A DNA stretch of 50,280 bases from Nocardioidaceae bacterium (GTDB taxonomy: Bacteria > Actinomycetota > Actinomycetes > Propionibacteriales > Nocardioidaceae): the NCBI GenBank assembly GCA_025934895.1, contig JAICWH010000006.1:1-50280 (forward strand), written 5' to 3'. Made by a program: the position numbers and the translations under genes. Shown in pieces: positions 7,792 through 16,545 of this stretch (its first letter is position 1; each line of letters starts with the position of its first letter). Under the pieces are notes generated by a model. That model was given only the letters and a program-made list of their open reading frames with translations, did no database searches and was not told where the DNA came from.

Positions 7792-9015
7792 ATGACCTGG
7801 CTGACCGCGCCGGCGCACGCCCGCTGGCTGGAGGCCGAGGGTGACCGGCTGCTCGACTTCGGACGGGCCTCGCGACTCCCCGGCCACGGGTTCGGCTGGC
7901 TGGACGACGACGGCCGTCCCGAGCCGGACCGCCCGGTCGAGCTGTGGGTCACCGCCCGGATGACGCACGTCTACGCACTCGGCCACCTGATGGGCCGACC
8001 GGACTGCGCCTCCCTGGTCGACCACGGGGTCGCCTCCCTCACCGGGCTGCTGCACGACGACGTGCACGGGGGCTGGTTCCCCCAGGTCGGTGCGGACGGC
8101 CCGACCGTCACTGACAAGACCGCCTACGAGCATGCGTTCGTGGTGCTCGCCGGAGCGGCGGCAGCCGCAGCGGGACGACCGGGCGGCGCCGACCTGCTGC
8201 ACGAGGCGCTGCGGGTGCTGCTCGAGCGTTTCTGGGACGACGAGCACGGGATGGTCGTGGAGCAGTGGGACGAGTCGTTCTCGACCCTCGACGGCTACCG
8301 CGGGGTCAACGCCAACATGCACACGGTCGAGGCGCTGATGTCCGCCGCCGACGTACTGGACGACAGCTCCCTGCGTGACCGGGCAGCGCGGATCGTGACC
8401 CGGGTCGTGCACCAGCTCGCGGCCGGCCATTCGTGGCGGATCCCCGAGCACTTCGACGACACATGGACTCCGGTCCTCGACTACAACGTCGACGAACCGG
8501 CGCACCCGTTCAGGCCCTTCGGCGCCACCATCGGCCACTGGCTGGAGTGGTCCCGACTGGCCCTGCACCTGCGCGCCGGCCTCGGAGCGGATGCCCCCGA
8601 GTGGCTGCTCCCGGACGCCCGGTCGCTGTTCGCGGCGGCCGTCGCCGAGGGCTGGGCCGTCGATGGCGCGGACGGGTTCGTCTACACCGTCGACTGGCAG
8701 GGGGCGCCCGTCGTACGCGAGCGGATGCACTGGGTCGCCGCGGAGGGTACGGCGGCCGCTGCGGCCCTGTTCGCAGCCACCGGAGACCCCTCCTACGCCG
8801 GTTGGTACGAGACCTGGTGGCAGCACATCGCAGACCACTTCCGGGACCCCGAGCGCGGGTCGTGGCGCCACGAGCTGTCCCCGTCCAACACCCCGAGCCA
8901 CCAGACCTGGGCGGGCAAGCCGGACACCTACCACGCGTTCCAGGCGACGCTGGTGCCCCGGCTGCCTCTGGCCCCGATGCTGGCGGCGGCGCTGAGGGAC
9001 CACCAGCTGCCCTGA
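7792..9015 (+). CDS. AGE-family sugar epimerase/isomerase
   Basis: A 407-residue soluble protein of the N-acylglucosamine 2-epimerase superfamily ((alpha/alpha)6 barrel). Recognisable barrel segments include ELWVTARMTHVYALG, KTAYEHAFVVLA, GYRGVNANMHTVEAL, FGATIGHWLEWSRL and GKPDTYHAFQATL. The His residues in NMHTVEA, GHWLEW and TYHAFQ fit catalytic positions of the family. The pattern looks closest to D-mannose isomerase/YihS-type enzymes that act on free hexoses, but sulfoquinovose isomerase or cellobiose epimerase activity is possible. The ATG at 7792 is preferred over an in-frame start at 7708, because a GGCGGGGG stretch lies upstream of it and the domain begins at once. Confidence 0.87.
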   Translation: MTWLTAPAHARWLEAEGDRLLDFGRASRLPGHGFGWLDDDGRPEPDRPVELWVTARMTHVYALGHLMGRPDCASLVDHGVASLTGLLHDDVHGGWFPQVGADGPTVTDKTAYEHAFVVLAGAAAAAAGRPGGADLLHEALRVLLERFWDDEHGMVVEQWDESFSTLDGYRGVNANMHTVEALMSAADVLDDSSLRDRAARIVTRVVHQLAAGHSWRIPEHFDDTWTPVLDYNVDEPAHPFRPFGATIGHWLEWSRLALHLRAGLGADAPEWLLPDARSLFAAAVAEGWAVDGADGFVYTVDWQGAPVVRERMHWVAAEGTAAAAALFAATGDPSYAGWYETWWQHIADHFRDPERGSWRHELSPSNTPSHQTWAGKPDTYHAFQATLVPRLPLAPMLAAALRDHQLP

Positions 9016-9103
9016 GGACACCCGGGAAGTTCTTCGTCGCTGGGCTCAAGTCTGGCATTGCAGGTCCCGATACTCCTGTCATCGAGGGCATTGGGAGGCC
9101 AAG

Positions 9104-9370
9104 ATGACGAGCATGCTCGAAGCAACCGACATGATGGTCGCGAAGCAGTCGACCGAGGCTCCGGCGCCGTACCGGTGCGGGGACCGGATCTGCGCGACCA
9201 GTCCGGAGGGCACCCGTTACCTCGCTCGCGTGGAGGCGGTCAAACGGACCGCCGCGGGTGAGTTCACCGTGCTGGCGGCGGTGACGGAGCCTCGACGCTT
9301 CCGCAGCCACCTGCTCACCGCCACCGTCGGTGCCGATGGCTACGGCCCCGCTGTCCGTCCCGCCGCCTAG
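9104..9370 (+). CDS. Small conserved-looking protein of unknown function, 88 residues
   Basis: The ATG is preceded by GGGAGG at a good distance. The protein looks like a compact beta-rich domain (residues 22-75: YRCGDRICATSPEGTRYLARVEAV, then EFTVLAAV), with no signal or membrane segment. Codon use matches its neighbours. I do not recognise a family. It lies between the AGE-family gene and the glycosyltransferase gene in the same direction, with gaps of 88 and 147 bases. Confidence 0.55.
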   Translation: MTSMLEATDMMVAKQSTEAPAPYRCGDRICATSPEGTRYLARVEAVKRTAAGEFTVLAAVTEPRRFRSHLLTATVGADGYGPAVRPAA

Positions 9371-9517
9371 GCACCTGGACTGCCGCCAGCCGGCCGGCCC
9401 CCGCGGCATCCGCCCCGCGCCCCCGACATCCGGGCGCGGCGTCGGCCGGTCCACGCGGTATCGTGCCGGCTCCCGCGGCGCCCGCACGGGCGGCGCGCAC
9501 GAGGTCAGGGGAACCAC

Positions 9518-11308
9518 ATGGTCCGGGCGGTCGGCCGCAGGGTCCTCGCCGGCGCCAGGCGCGTGCGTGCGGGGCTGCGCACGTCCCCAGGACCGCTGCG
9601 GCCCGGCCCCGCCCCGGCGTCCCTGGTTGCGGCCGCACGGGCGGCGGGCTGGCGGCCGACGGCTGCGACGCGCGCCTTCTTGAGGGACCTGGAGGCGCAC
9701 CTGGCCGGGCGTCGACACCCGAGGGTCGCGGTGCTGACTGCTCGGGTCCGTCCCCGTGAGCCCGGTGGCCTGGCTGCGCTCCTCGCGGCTCAGCCCCGTC
9801 TCCACGTGGTCACTGTGGACCCGGCTCTCGGAGCCTCGCAGGCGCACGCCCGGCTGACGGCGGGGGGCCGGTTCGACGTGATCGTCCTCGACCCGCCGTC
9901 AGGCGCACCTGCTCTGCAGAGGCTCCCGGACCTCCTGTTCCACCTGAGGCGCGGTGGAGCCGCCCTGGTGAGGCTGCCACGGAGCAGCGCCACCCCTCAC
10001 GGCGGGCGGGACTGGGCCTCGCTCGCGGGCTTCCTGGACCTGGTGACCGGAGCCCAGCATCCGCCTCACAGGGCATCCGAGCAGGTCCGCTACGACCGCC
10101 GGATGCTGTCGGAGGCCGTCGGACGGCTGGTCGTCGGGCCGGGGCACCTCGTCGTGGTCAACCGCGTCCCCGCGCTCGCCAAGATGCGGGAGGACGAGAT
10201 GGACCTCGTCCTTGCGGCCCGGTCCGGGCACTCCGGCCGGGTCGTCGAACGACTGCCGGGCGGTGAGTTCCCGTCCCGCTGCGTCCGGCGCCAGAGCACG
10301 ACCCTCGCCGACGACCTGATGTACACGACCTTCGACGCACCGGCGGTCTGCCTACGCGAGTACACCTCGGTGACCTGCGTCCCCCAACAGGTGGCGGTCC
10401 AGCGGAACCTGCTGCTGCCCGACAGCTACCGCAAGAACCAGGCGCCCCGCCTGCAGCACACCCGCCTGCAGGAGCTCGGGGAACGGTTCGTCCGGCCCCC
10501 CGCCGTCGGGTCTCCTCAGCGGCTGGCCGGCGCCTACTTCTACCTCGACACCGAGTTCCCCGGGCACTTCGGCCATGCGATGACCGAGCAGCTGTCCCGC
10601 CTGTGGGCCTGGCGCCAGGCCAAGCAGCAGCACCCGGACCTGCGAGCGCTCGTGTCCCGTCGTACGACGGGCCGCGCGCTCAGCGCCGTCGAGCGACAGC
10701 TCTTCACGGCCGCGGGTGTGCCGGAGCAGGACATCGTCATGGTGGACTCGCCGGTGCGCGTCGAGCTGCTGCTCGCTGCGACGCCGTTGTTCTCCACGCC
10801 CGACTACGTGCATCCGGCGATCGGCGAGCTGTGGCAGGAGATCGGGGACGTCCTGGTCGCGTCGGCGCCGCATCACGACTACCCGACCAGGGTGTTCTGC
10901 TCGCGTCCGAGGGGGCGCCGGGAGTGCCACAACGCCGCGGACGTGGAGGCCAGGTTCGCGGCCCACGGCTTCACCGTCGTGCGGCCGGAGACGCTCCCGC
11001 TCGCCGAGCAGGCCACGATGTTCAGGCAGGCCGACGTGGTCGCCGGGTTCGCCGGCAGCGCGCTCCTCAACCTGGTGTTCACGGTCTCGCCGAAGCGGGT
11101 CATCGTGCTCTCACCCGAGTCCTACACGGCCCGCAACGAGTATCTCATCTGCTCCGTGCACGGCCACGAGCTCGACGTCGTGTGGAGCGTCCCGGACCTC
11201 CCCCAGCCGGCGGGTGGGTGGGACCCTGAGGCCAACCGTTCCGGGTTCACCTTCGACTTCGAGCGTGAGGGACACTACCTCGAGCAGGCGCTGGCCTCGC
11301 TGGACTGA
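9518..11308 (+). CDS. GT61-family glycosyltransferase with N-terminal extension
   Basis: A 596-residue protein. The C-terminal half (about 330-590) is a GT61/DUF563 catalytic domain: YFYLDTEFPGHFGHAMTEQLSRLWAW, then RVFCSRP, and FRQADVVAGFAGSALLNLVFT followed by VIVLSPE. The N-terminal 220 residues look like a Rossmann-type unit (VAVLTARV, VVTVDPALG, FDVIVLDPP, GGAALVRLP) reminiscent of a SAM methyltransferase lacking the glycine-rich motif I. A GGGGA ribosome site precedes the ATG. GT61 enzymes add sugars to surface polysaccharides. It converges with a polyprenyl glycosylphosphotransferase gene 26 bases away, so a role in an envelope or exopolysaccharide is likely. Confidence 0.82.
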   Translation: MVRAVGRRVLAGARRVRAGLRTSPGPLRPGPAPASLVAAARAAGWRPTAATRAFLRDLEAHLAGRRHPRVAVLTARVRPREPGGLAALLAAQPRLHVVTVDPALGASQAHARLTAGGRFDVIVLDPPSGAPALQRLPDLLFHLRRGGAALVRLPRSSATPHGGRDWASLAGFLDLVTGAQHPPHRASEQVRYDRRMLSEAVGRLVVGPGHLVVVNRVPALAKMREDEMDLVLAARSGHSGRVVERLPGGEFPSRCVRRQSTTLADDLMYTTFDAPAVCLREYTSVTCVPQQVAVQRNLLLPDSYRKNQAPRLQHTRLQELGERFVRPPAVGSPQRLAGAYFYLDTEFPGHFGHAMTEQLSRLWAWRQAKQQHPDLRALVSRRTTGRALSAVERQLFTAAGVPEQDIVMVDSPVRVELLLAATPLFSTPDYVHPAIGELWQEIGDVLVASAPHHDYPTRVFCSRPRGRRECHNAADVEARFAAHGFTVVRPETLPLAEQATMFRQADVVAGFAGSALLNLVFTVSPKRVIVLSPESYTARNEYLICSVHGHELDVVWSVPDLPQPAGGWDPEANRSGFTFDFEREGHYLEQALASLD

Positions 11309-11334
11309 GGACCGGGATGCGGAGGCATCACAGG

Positions 11335-12975
11335 TCAGTACGCGCCGTCCTTGGAGACCACGGCGCGGAAGGTGCGGACCACGATCGCGGCGTCGGTGCC
11401 CGGGGACCAGTTGTCGACGTAGTCCAGGTCGAACCCGATCGACTCGTCCCAGGTGAGGCGTGATCTCCCGCTGACCTGCCACAGACCGGTCATTCCCGGC
11501 TTCACGGCCAGCCGTCGGCGTGCCACGTAGTCGTACATCTCCACCTCGAGCGGAAGTGCCGGGCGCGGCCCGATCAGGGACATCTGGCCTCGGAGCACGT
11601 TCACGAGCTGAGGCAGCTCGTCGAGGGACGTCTTGCGCAGCACGTGCCCGATGCGGGTGATCCGCGGGTCCGCCTCCATCTTGAACAGCGGCCGGTCGGC
11701 GCCGTGCATGTTCAGCTCCTGCATGTCGCTGAGCTGGTCCTCCGCGTTCAGAGTCATCGTCCGGAACTTGTACATTGTGAACGTCGCGCCACCCTCCCGC
11801 ACCCGGGTCTGCCGGAACACGGCCGGTCCCTCGGAGTCGAGACGGATCACGGCGGCGACCGCCACGAGCAGGGGCGTCGAGACGAGCAGCAGGACGGCCG
11901 CCACCACCCTGTCGAAGACGCCCTTGAACAGCGCCTGCGTTCCGTGCGGACTGGCCGACCCGACCCTGATCATCAGCCGCCCGTCCTGCTGGATGACATC
12001 CACCCGGTGCGGCGCGATGCCGTCCAGGTTCGTGCTGATCACCATGTCGATGCCGGTGCCCTCCAGCAACCAGGAGAGCTCGCGCAGCTGGGGCTGGCCC
12101 CAGCTGTCACCGGGTACGACGGTCACCCGCTCGGCTCCGCACTCCAGCGCGGTGCGCACCACCCGCTCGACGACCCCGGCGGGACCGCCGCGCTCCCCCC
12201 GCTCGTGGCGCTTGTCGAGGCCGATGGCGAGATGGTCGCCGCTGCGCCGCAAGGAGGACCCGTCCCGGTGTGCCGGGTCGGCGCGGGTCACCACGAGGAT
12301 CAGCTCTCCCGACGCCACAGCAGGAGCCCGCCGTACGGCGTTGCCCTCGAGGGCCTGGGGATCGCCGACGATGAGCCGCCTGCGCAGGCCGAGCCCGTGA
12401 CGCGTCGCTAGTGCCGGCAGCCGGCGGAGCAGCACGCGAGGCAGGACCAGGACGACACCCATGAGCGCGGCACCGACCAGGATCTGGCGTCCGTCGGCGC
12501 GGGAGCCGAGGGTCGCGTTCAGCGCAGACGCGGCGCCGCCGACGAGTGCCACGACCTTGGCCACGGCCCTGATAGCTGTGATCGACCGGGGACTGTCCGC
12601 GGCGCAGACGTGCGCGATGACGGTCAGTGCCACCCAGAGCGCCATCACCGTGGCCACTCCATGGCTGGTGGCAAGACCGATGCCGGCGACGCCCACCAGC
12701 AGCACGCCGTCACCGAGCAGCACCAGACGTCGCAACGCCATGATCCGACGCCGGCGGGCGAGCAGCTGACCGGACACGGCCTGGGACGCCGGTGCGGGTC
12801 GGATGCTCGGCGGCGTGGCCGACTCCACGACGCCGGACGGCTGCTCGATCTCCGTGGTCGACACACACGCTCCTGGACTGACTGTCGCGGGCTGCAGATC
12901 GGGGGCGCCACCCGCACGGGTGGGCGCTCGGGGGTCGAGCGCGACGGCCCACGACACACCCTGTGGACTACTCAT
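11335..12975 (-). CDS. Polyprenyl glycosylphosphotransferase (undecaprenyl-phosphate sugar transferase)
   Basis: Up to 546 residues. Several transmembrane helices lie between about residues 75 and 200, then a degenerate nucleotide-binding middle region. The C-terminal bacterial sugar transferase domain begins at a membrane-dipping helix (FDRVVAAVLLLVSTPLLV). Family motifs are clear: GPAVFRQTRV, TMYKFRTM, LRKTSLDELPQLVNVLRG, MSLIGPRP and KPGMTGLWQVSGRS. It should start a lipid-linked repeat unit by moving a sugar-1-phosphate onto undecaprenyl phosphate at the inner membrane. The ATG at 12975 is chosen; a GTG at 13026 is an equally open alternative, and neither has a strong ribosome site. Confidence 0.9.
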   Translation of the reverse strand: MSSPQGVSWAVALDPRAPTRAGGAPDLQPATVSPGACVSTTEIEQPSGVVESATPPSIRPAPASQAVSGQLLARRRRIMALRRLVLLGDGVLLVGVAGIGLATSHGVATVMALWVALTVIAHVCAADSPRSITAIRAVAKVVALVGGAASALNATLGSRADGRQILVGAALMGVVLVLPRVLLRRLPALATRHGLGLRRRLIVGDPQALEGNAVRRAPAVASGELILVVTRADPAHRDGSSLRRSGDHLAIGLDKRHERGERGGPAGVVERVVRTALECGAERVTVVPGDSWGQPQLRELSWLLEGTGIDMVISTNLDGIAPHRVDVIQQDGRLMIRVGSASPHGTQALFKGVFDRVVAAVLLLVSTPLLVAVAAVIRLDSEGPAVFRQTRVREGGATFTMYKFRTMTLNAEDQLSDMQELNMHGADRPLFKMEADPRITRIGHVLRKTSLDELPQLVNVLRGQMSLIGPRPALPLEVEMYDYVARRRLAVKPGMTGLWQVSGRSRLTWDESIGFDLDYVDNWSPGTDAAIVVRTFRAVVSKDGAY

Positions 12976-13077
12976 CGTCGTGTGCGCACCGGAACTTGAG
13001 TGCCGATGACCGATGGCAGCCGACACGCCACGACCCGCACCAGGGGGACCAGCCGGACTATGCGACGGGTCGGGACA

Positions 13078-13662
13078 TCACACATCGGCACCCGGTCGAC
13101 GGTGGGTCAGGAGGGGCACGAAGCGATAGCTCCCGTGCCGGGTGACGGTCCGACTCTCGCCGCGTCTCACCACCAGCAGCAGCGTCCCGGCGACGGGGAT
13201 GACGAGTCGGCCGCCGTCACCGAGCTGGTCCACGAGCTCCTCCGGGAGGCTACGGGCCGCCGCCGACACCAGGATCCGGTCGAAGGGAGCACGGTCCGGG
13301 CTGCCCAGCGTGTCCCGGGCCGCCGGCTCGACCGACACCCAGGGCATTCCGAACGCCCGCACGTTCTCCGCGCCGAGGGTGACGAGGTCCGGCCGGATCT
13401 CGAGGCCCAGGACACTGCCGGTCGGCCCCACGAGCTGCGCCAGCAGGGCCGTCGTCCAACCGGACCCCGACCCCACGTCCAGCACCCGGTCCCCGGGTCG
13501 CACCTCGAGCAGCCGCAGCATGTTCTCCACCGTGCGGGGCTGGGAGTTCGTCTGCCCGTGCCCGATCGGGATCGGGCCGTCGTACGACGCGCGGTGCGCG
13601 GCCGACCTCGGCAGGAAGCCGGCACGGGGAATGGCTGCGAAGGCCGCGTCCACCGCGTCCAC
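13078..13662 (-). CDS. pcm: Protein-L-isoaspartate O-methyltransferase
   Basis: A 194-residue SAM-dependent methyltransferase with the isoaspartyl methyltransferase signature. The substrate loop PIPIGHGQTNSQP is followed by motif I, VLDVGSGSGWTTALLA, then VLGLEI and FDRILVSAA. It repairs isoaspartyl residues in aged proteins, or acts as a related peptide methyltransferase. The start is a GTG at 13662, with a second GTG three codons later; GAGGT lies close upstream of the pair, so the second may be used. The gene is divergent from the DUF309 gene. Confidence 0.87.
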   Translation of the reverse strand: MDAVDAAFAAIPRAGFLPRSAAHRASYDGPIPIGHGQTNSQPRTVENMLRLLEVRPGDRVLDVGSGSGWTTALLAQLVGPTGSVLGLEIRPDLVTLGAENVRAFGMPWVSVEPAARDTLGSPDRAPFDRILVSAAARSLPEELVDQLGDGGRLVIPVAGTLLLVVRRGESRTVTRHGSYRFVPLLTHRRPGADV

Positions 13663-13776
13663 ACCTCGACGCTACCGGCCCAGTCGTCCTGCGTCACGCC
13701 GCGGCATCAGCGACGCGGGGCGGGCTACCTGCGTACGGTGGACCGTGTCGACGAGCCAGGGCGAGGAGGTCCGCGG

Positions 13777-14268
13777 GTGAGCGGGAGCAGGGATCGAGAC
13801 GCCGCGGGACGCGCGCGGCAGGGGCGGCCGAGGGACGCGCTGGGTCGCCCACTGCCGTACGGCTCGGTGGGCGTCGAGCCGGTGCCCGAGGAGCCGCTCG
13901 ACGCCGAGCCGACGCTGGCGCTGGCTCGGAGACTGGTCGAGGAGGGCCGGCCGTTCGCCGCGCATGAGGTGCTCGAGAACCGCTGGAAGACCGGCCCGTC
14001 CGTGGAGCGCGAGCTCTGGCAGGGACTGGCCCAGCTGTGCGTCGCACTGACGCACGCCGCGCGCGGCAACGCTGTCGGAGCAGCGCGGCTCCTGGAGCGC
14101 GGGACCGGACGCCTCGAGCGGTACGCCGCCCAGGGAGGTCCGACGTACGGGCTCGACCTGCACCACGTCGTGGACAGCGCCAGCAAGCGCATAGAAGGCC
14201 AGCGCATCGGACAGCAGCGCATCGAGCAGCAGCGCATGGACCAGGGCCGCGTCGACGGGGACACCTGA
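13777..14268 (+). CDS. DUF309-domain protein
   Basis: A 163-residue protein. The GTG at 13777 has a perfect GAGGAGG ribosome site 7 bases upstream, which decides the start although the frame stays open far upstream. The DUF309 helical hairpin domain is visible as FAAHEVLENRWKTGP, then ELWQGLAQLCVALTHAARGN, including the HEVLE motif. The last 25 residues are a Gln/Arg-rich repeat (QRIGQQRIEQQRMDQ). The family has a helical fold of unknown biochemical role. Confidence 0.85.
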   Translation: MSGSRDRDAAGRARQGRPRDALGRPLPYGSVGVEPVPEEPLDAEPTLALARRLVEEGRPFAAHEVLENRWKTGPSVERELWQGLAQLCVALTHAARGNAVGAARLLERGTGRLERYAAQGGPTYGLDLHHVVDSASKRIEGQRIGQQRIEQQRMDQGRVDGDT

Positions 14269-14288
14269 CCCAGCGCTCACGATCGCTG

Positions 14289-14747
14289 CTACAGCTGGAC
14301 GCCCCGGGTCAGCGCGCCGTCGACGACCAGGTTGGTTCCACTGACCCGGGCGGCGCGGAGACTGGCCAGGAACACCACTGGCGCCGCCACCTCCTCCGGG
14401 GTGCCCAAGTGGCCGGTGGGGTTCAGCCCTACGGCCGTCTCGAAGAGCTCGGGGTCGCCGCTCTCGATGCTCGCCCACACGCCGCCCTCGACGTAGGTGT
14501 TGCCGGGTGAGACGACGTTCGCACGGACCCCCTTGCCGGCAAGCTGCATGGCGAGGCCGTGCACGTATCCGACGATGGCGGTCTTCGCCGTGCCGTAGGG
14601 GCCGGAGGCGAAGTCCGACTCCGGCCCGGACACGCTGGAGATCGCGATGACCGAGCCGAAGGCGGCGCTCCAGGTGGGGCAGGGCCGCCCGCACCAGCCG
14701 GACGGTGTGCATCAGGTCGACGTTGAGGCTGAGCTGCCAGTTCTCAA
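14289..14747 (-). pseudogene. SDR-family oxidoreductase pseudogene (5' end lost, frameshifted)
   Basis: The C-terminal two thirds of a FabG-type short-chain dehydrogenase: WQLSLNVDLMHTVRLVRAALPHLE, a frame change near 14674, then AAFGSVIAISSVSGPESD, the PYGTAK catalytic Tyr/Lys motif, VRANVVSPGNTYVEGG and SGTNLVVDGALTRGV. One extra C after the GAG codon of HLE explains the shift. The cofactor-binding half is missing: upstream of about 14747 the sequence changes to the head of another gene. It cannot make an active enzyme. Confidence 0.85.
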
Positions 14748-14795
14748 GGTATAGGCGTACTGCTCGTGGGTGGGCGTGTACTCGATGACGTCCAT
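14748..14795 (-). pseudogene. N-terminal stub of an acetamidase/formamidase-like gene
   Basis: An ATG 15 bases downstream of the oxidase stop codon opens MDVIEYTPTHEQYAYT, which looks like the first 16 residues of acetamidase/formamidase family proteins. The next residues should be FGG, but at about 14747 the sequence switches into the SDR remnant. The spacing to the preceding gene is that of a normal operon. The assignment from 16 residues is tentative. Confidence 0.45.
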
Positions 14796-14810
14796 GCTGG
14801 GCAAACTATC

Positions 14811-15164
14811 TCAAGCCGTCCGCATTCGTACATGGTCGCGTCGCAGGTCGCGCACCGCGGGGACGCCGAGCAGGCCGAGCGTCCCGGTGATCTCCGTGGT
14901 GAGGATGTCGGCCGCTCTCTGCACACCACGCTCGCCGCCGGCCATCAACCCGTACAGGTAGGCCCGGCCCACCAGGGCGGCCCGGGCACCGCTCGCCACC
15001 GCGGCGACCACGTCGGCGCCGGACATGACGCCGCCGTCGACATAGACCTCCACGCGCTCACCCACCGCGTCGACCACTGCCGGCAGCACCTCGATCGGCG
15101 TGGGTGCACGGTCCAGCTGGCGAGCTCGGACCAGCGGGGCCAGTGACGCGTTGGCATCCTGGAG
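14811..15164 (-). pseudogene. C-terminal fragment of an FMN-dependent alpha-hydroxyacid oxidase/dehydrogenase
   Basis: The fragment reads RQLDRAPTPIEVLPAVVDAVG, then EVYVDGGVMSGADVVAAVASGARAALVGRAYLYGLMAGG, GVQRAADILTTEI and LLGVPAVRDL. This is the C-terminal third of an LldD/MftD-type FMN enzyme, including the FMN-phosphate-binding DGG and GR motifs. Everything before the NHGGRQLD region, including the active-site segments, is gone. The piece upstream of about 15122 (LQDANASLAPLVRA) is only weakly family-like. It is a truncated, surely inactive copy. Confidence 0.85.
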
Positions 15165-15282
15165 TTCTACACGACGCCGCTACATGCAGCGCGTGACGGG
15201 CCGGAGGGAGACGACCTCGGCCACGGACACCCTGACGAGCCGGCCCCGAAGAGACGCAGGTCCGCCCGCGTCGGTGTCCTCC

Positions 15283-16545
15283 TCAGCCAGCTTCGTCGCT
15301 TCGATCCCGGCTCGCCGCGGGTGGCACCGGCGAACCGCCCGGCTGGCCGGGCACCAGGCCAGCCGGCCCGCCGTCCGACCCTGCGGCCGGCACGGCGTTC
15401 ACGACGGCGGCCGGAACGGCGTTCACGACGGCGGACGGAACGGCGTTCACGACGGCCGTCGACCCGGCTGTCGCCCCGGCTGTCGACCCGGCTGTCGCCC
15501 CGGCTGTCGACCCGGGGCGCGAGTCGTGTCGCGTCGGGCGGGTGACGGTGCGCTCCGGCCGGGACGCCGCCGTGGTCTTCCCTGGTGCCGCGTCGAGCAG
15601 GGTCTGTGCGCGCCGGTCGATGAGCCCGATGAGCAGCTGCTGGGCGACACCGAACCCGAACGCGTAGGCCAGGATCTGGTCCTGCGAGTCGAGCGCGGAG
15701 AACCCCGGGATGAAGTCGCCGCGGATCAGGAGCAGGCCGCCGATCGCACACAGGGCGCCCAGCGGCATCTTCAGCATGGCCAGGGCCTGCGGGACGTCGT
15801 AGGCGAGTGAGGTACCCCGCACGTTCCTGATCGACACGATCGCGGAGAGCAGGCCACCGAGCACCCCGAGCAGGCTGATCGTCAGCACGTCGTGGGCGCC
15901 CGGACCCGCAGACCCCGACGGGCACACGGGTCCCTTGCCCGACGGCGTGAAGCAGAACGACACCTCCGTCGGGTTGAGGCTCACCCAGGCGACGAAGACG
16001 ACGAGAGTCACGACCAGCGCGATGGTGCTCGCCACGACCGCGTTGCGGAAGCTCCGCAACCGCGAGTGCTCGAGGTCGGAGGACCCGAAGCCCACCTCCA
16101 CGGCCTTGCGGAGCCGCTGCCGCCGGCCCGGGTCGGCCGGGGAGCCCTCGAGGAGGTCGAGCGCGGCGATCCGTCGCGGGTCGTCGCGCCCGAGGCCCGC
16201 CTCGATCCGGGCGACCGCCTCGGGGATCTCCGCCTCGACGTCCTCCGGGTTGTACAGATCGACGATCAGGGACTCGGCCGCGTGCAGGTTCTGGTAGGCG
16301 GCCTCGATCAGGGTCCCTCGCCACCAGTTGCTGACCCTGCCGGGCAACGGGTCGACGCGCAGGGCTGCGTTGCGGGCCGCCGTCAGCCGATCGCGCACGC
16401 CCGCCGCGAGGGCCTCCCTGTCGACCCGGTCGGCGACCGCTGACGGATCGCCGGTCAGAGACGCCAGCCTCGCTTCGAGCACGTCCGCGCTCACCTTGAC
16501 GTCCTGCGCCCAGATCCGCTTGTTGCGTGGCGAGCGTTCAAGCAT
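15283..16545 (-). CDS. Membrane protein of unknown function with repetitive C-terminal tail
   Basis: A 420-residue protein. The first 185 residues are soluble and mostly helical (VLEARLASL, RIEAGLGRDDPRR). Three to four hydrophobic segments follow between about 188 and 320 (VVASTIALVVTLVVFVAWVSL, VLTISLLGVLGGLLSAIVSI, MPLGALCAIGGLLLI, ILAYAFGFGVAQQLLIGLI). A predicted loop holds two Cys (FCFTPSGKGPVCP). The last 100 residues are low complexity, with GSTA/GATA and VVNAVPxA repeats. A GGAAGGGTGG sequence precedes the ATG. No enzymatic motif is recognised. Intact, single gene. Confidence 0.75.
   Translation of the reverse strand: MLERSPRNKRIWAQDVKVSADVLEARLASLTGDPSAVADRVDREALAAGVRDRLTAARNAALRVDPLPGRVSNWWRGTLIEAAYQNLHAAESLIVDLYNPEDVEAEIPEAVARIEAGLGRDDPRRIAALDLLEGSPADPGRRQRLRKAVEVGFGSSDLEHSRLRSFRNAVVASTIALVVTLVVFVAWVSLNPTEVSFCFTPSGKGPVCPSGSAGPGAHDVLTISLLGVLGGLLSAIVSIRNVRGTSLAYDVPQALAMLKMPLGALCAIGGLLLIRGDFIPGFSALDSQDQILAYAFGFGVAQQLLIGLIDRRAQTLLDAAPGKTTAASRPERTVTRPTRHDSRPGSTAGATAGSTAGATAGSTAVVNAVPSAVVNAVPAAVVNAVPAAGSDGGPAGLVPGQPGGSPVPPAASRDRSDEAG
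15394..15513. repeat. Coding tandem repeats in the tail of the membrane protein
   Basis: Three 24-base units starting at 15394, 15418 and 15442 (core GGCGTTCACGACGGC) encode VVNAVPxA. They are followed by 12-base units to about 15513 encoding alternating GSTA and GATA. Both periods are multiples of three, so copy number can change without breaking the frame, as in length-variable surface tails. Confidence 0.85.

Noticed and set aside
5737-9021. A 1094-codon open frame on the minus strand
   Set aside because: It is antisense to three genes with unmistakable motifs (KaiB-like, GGDEF-EAL, AGE family). Its translation is low-complexity Arg/Gly/Asp/Gln without any domain, as expected for GC-rich shadow frames.
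13000-13776. Long in-frame extension upstream of the DUF309 gene
   Set aside because: It runs antisense through the isoaspartate methyltransferase gene, and GAGGAGG before the GTG at 13777 marks the real start.
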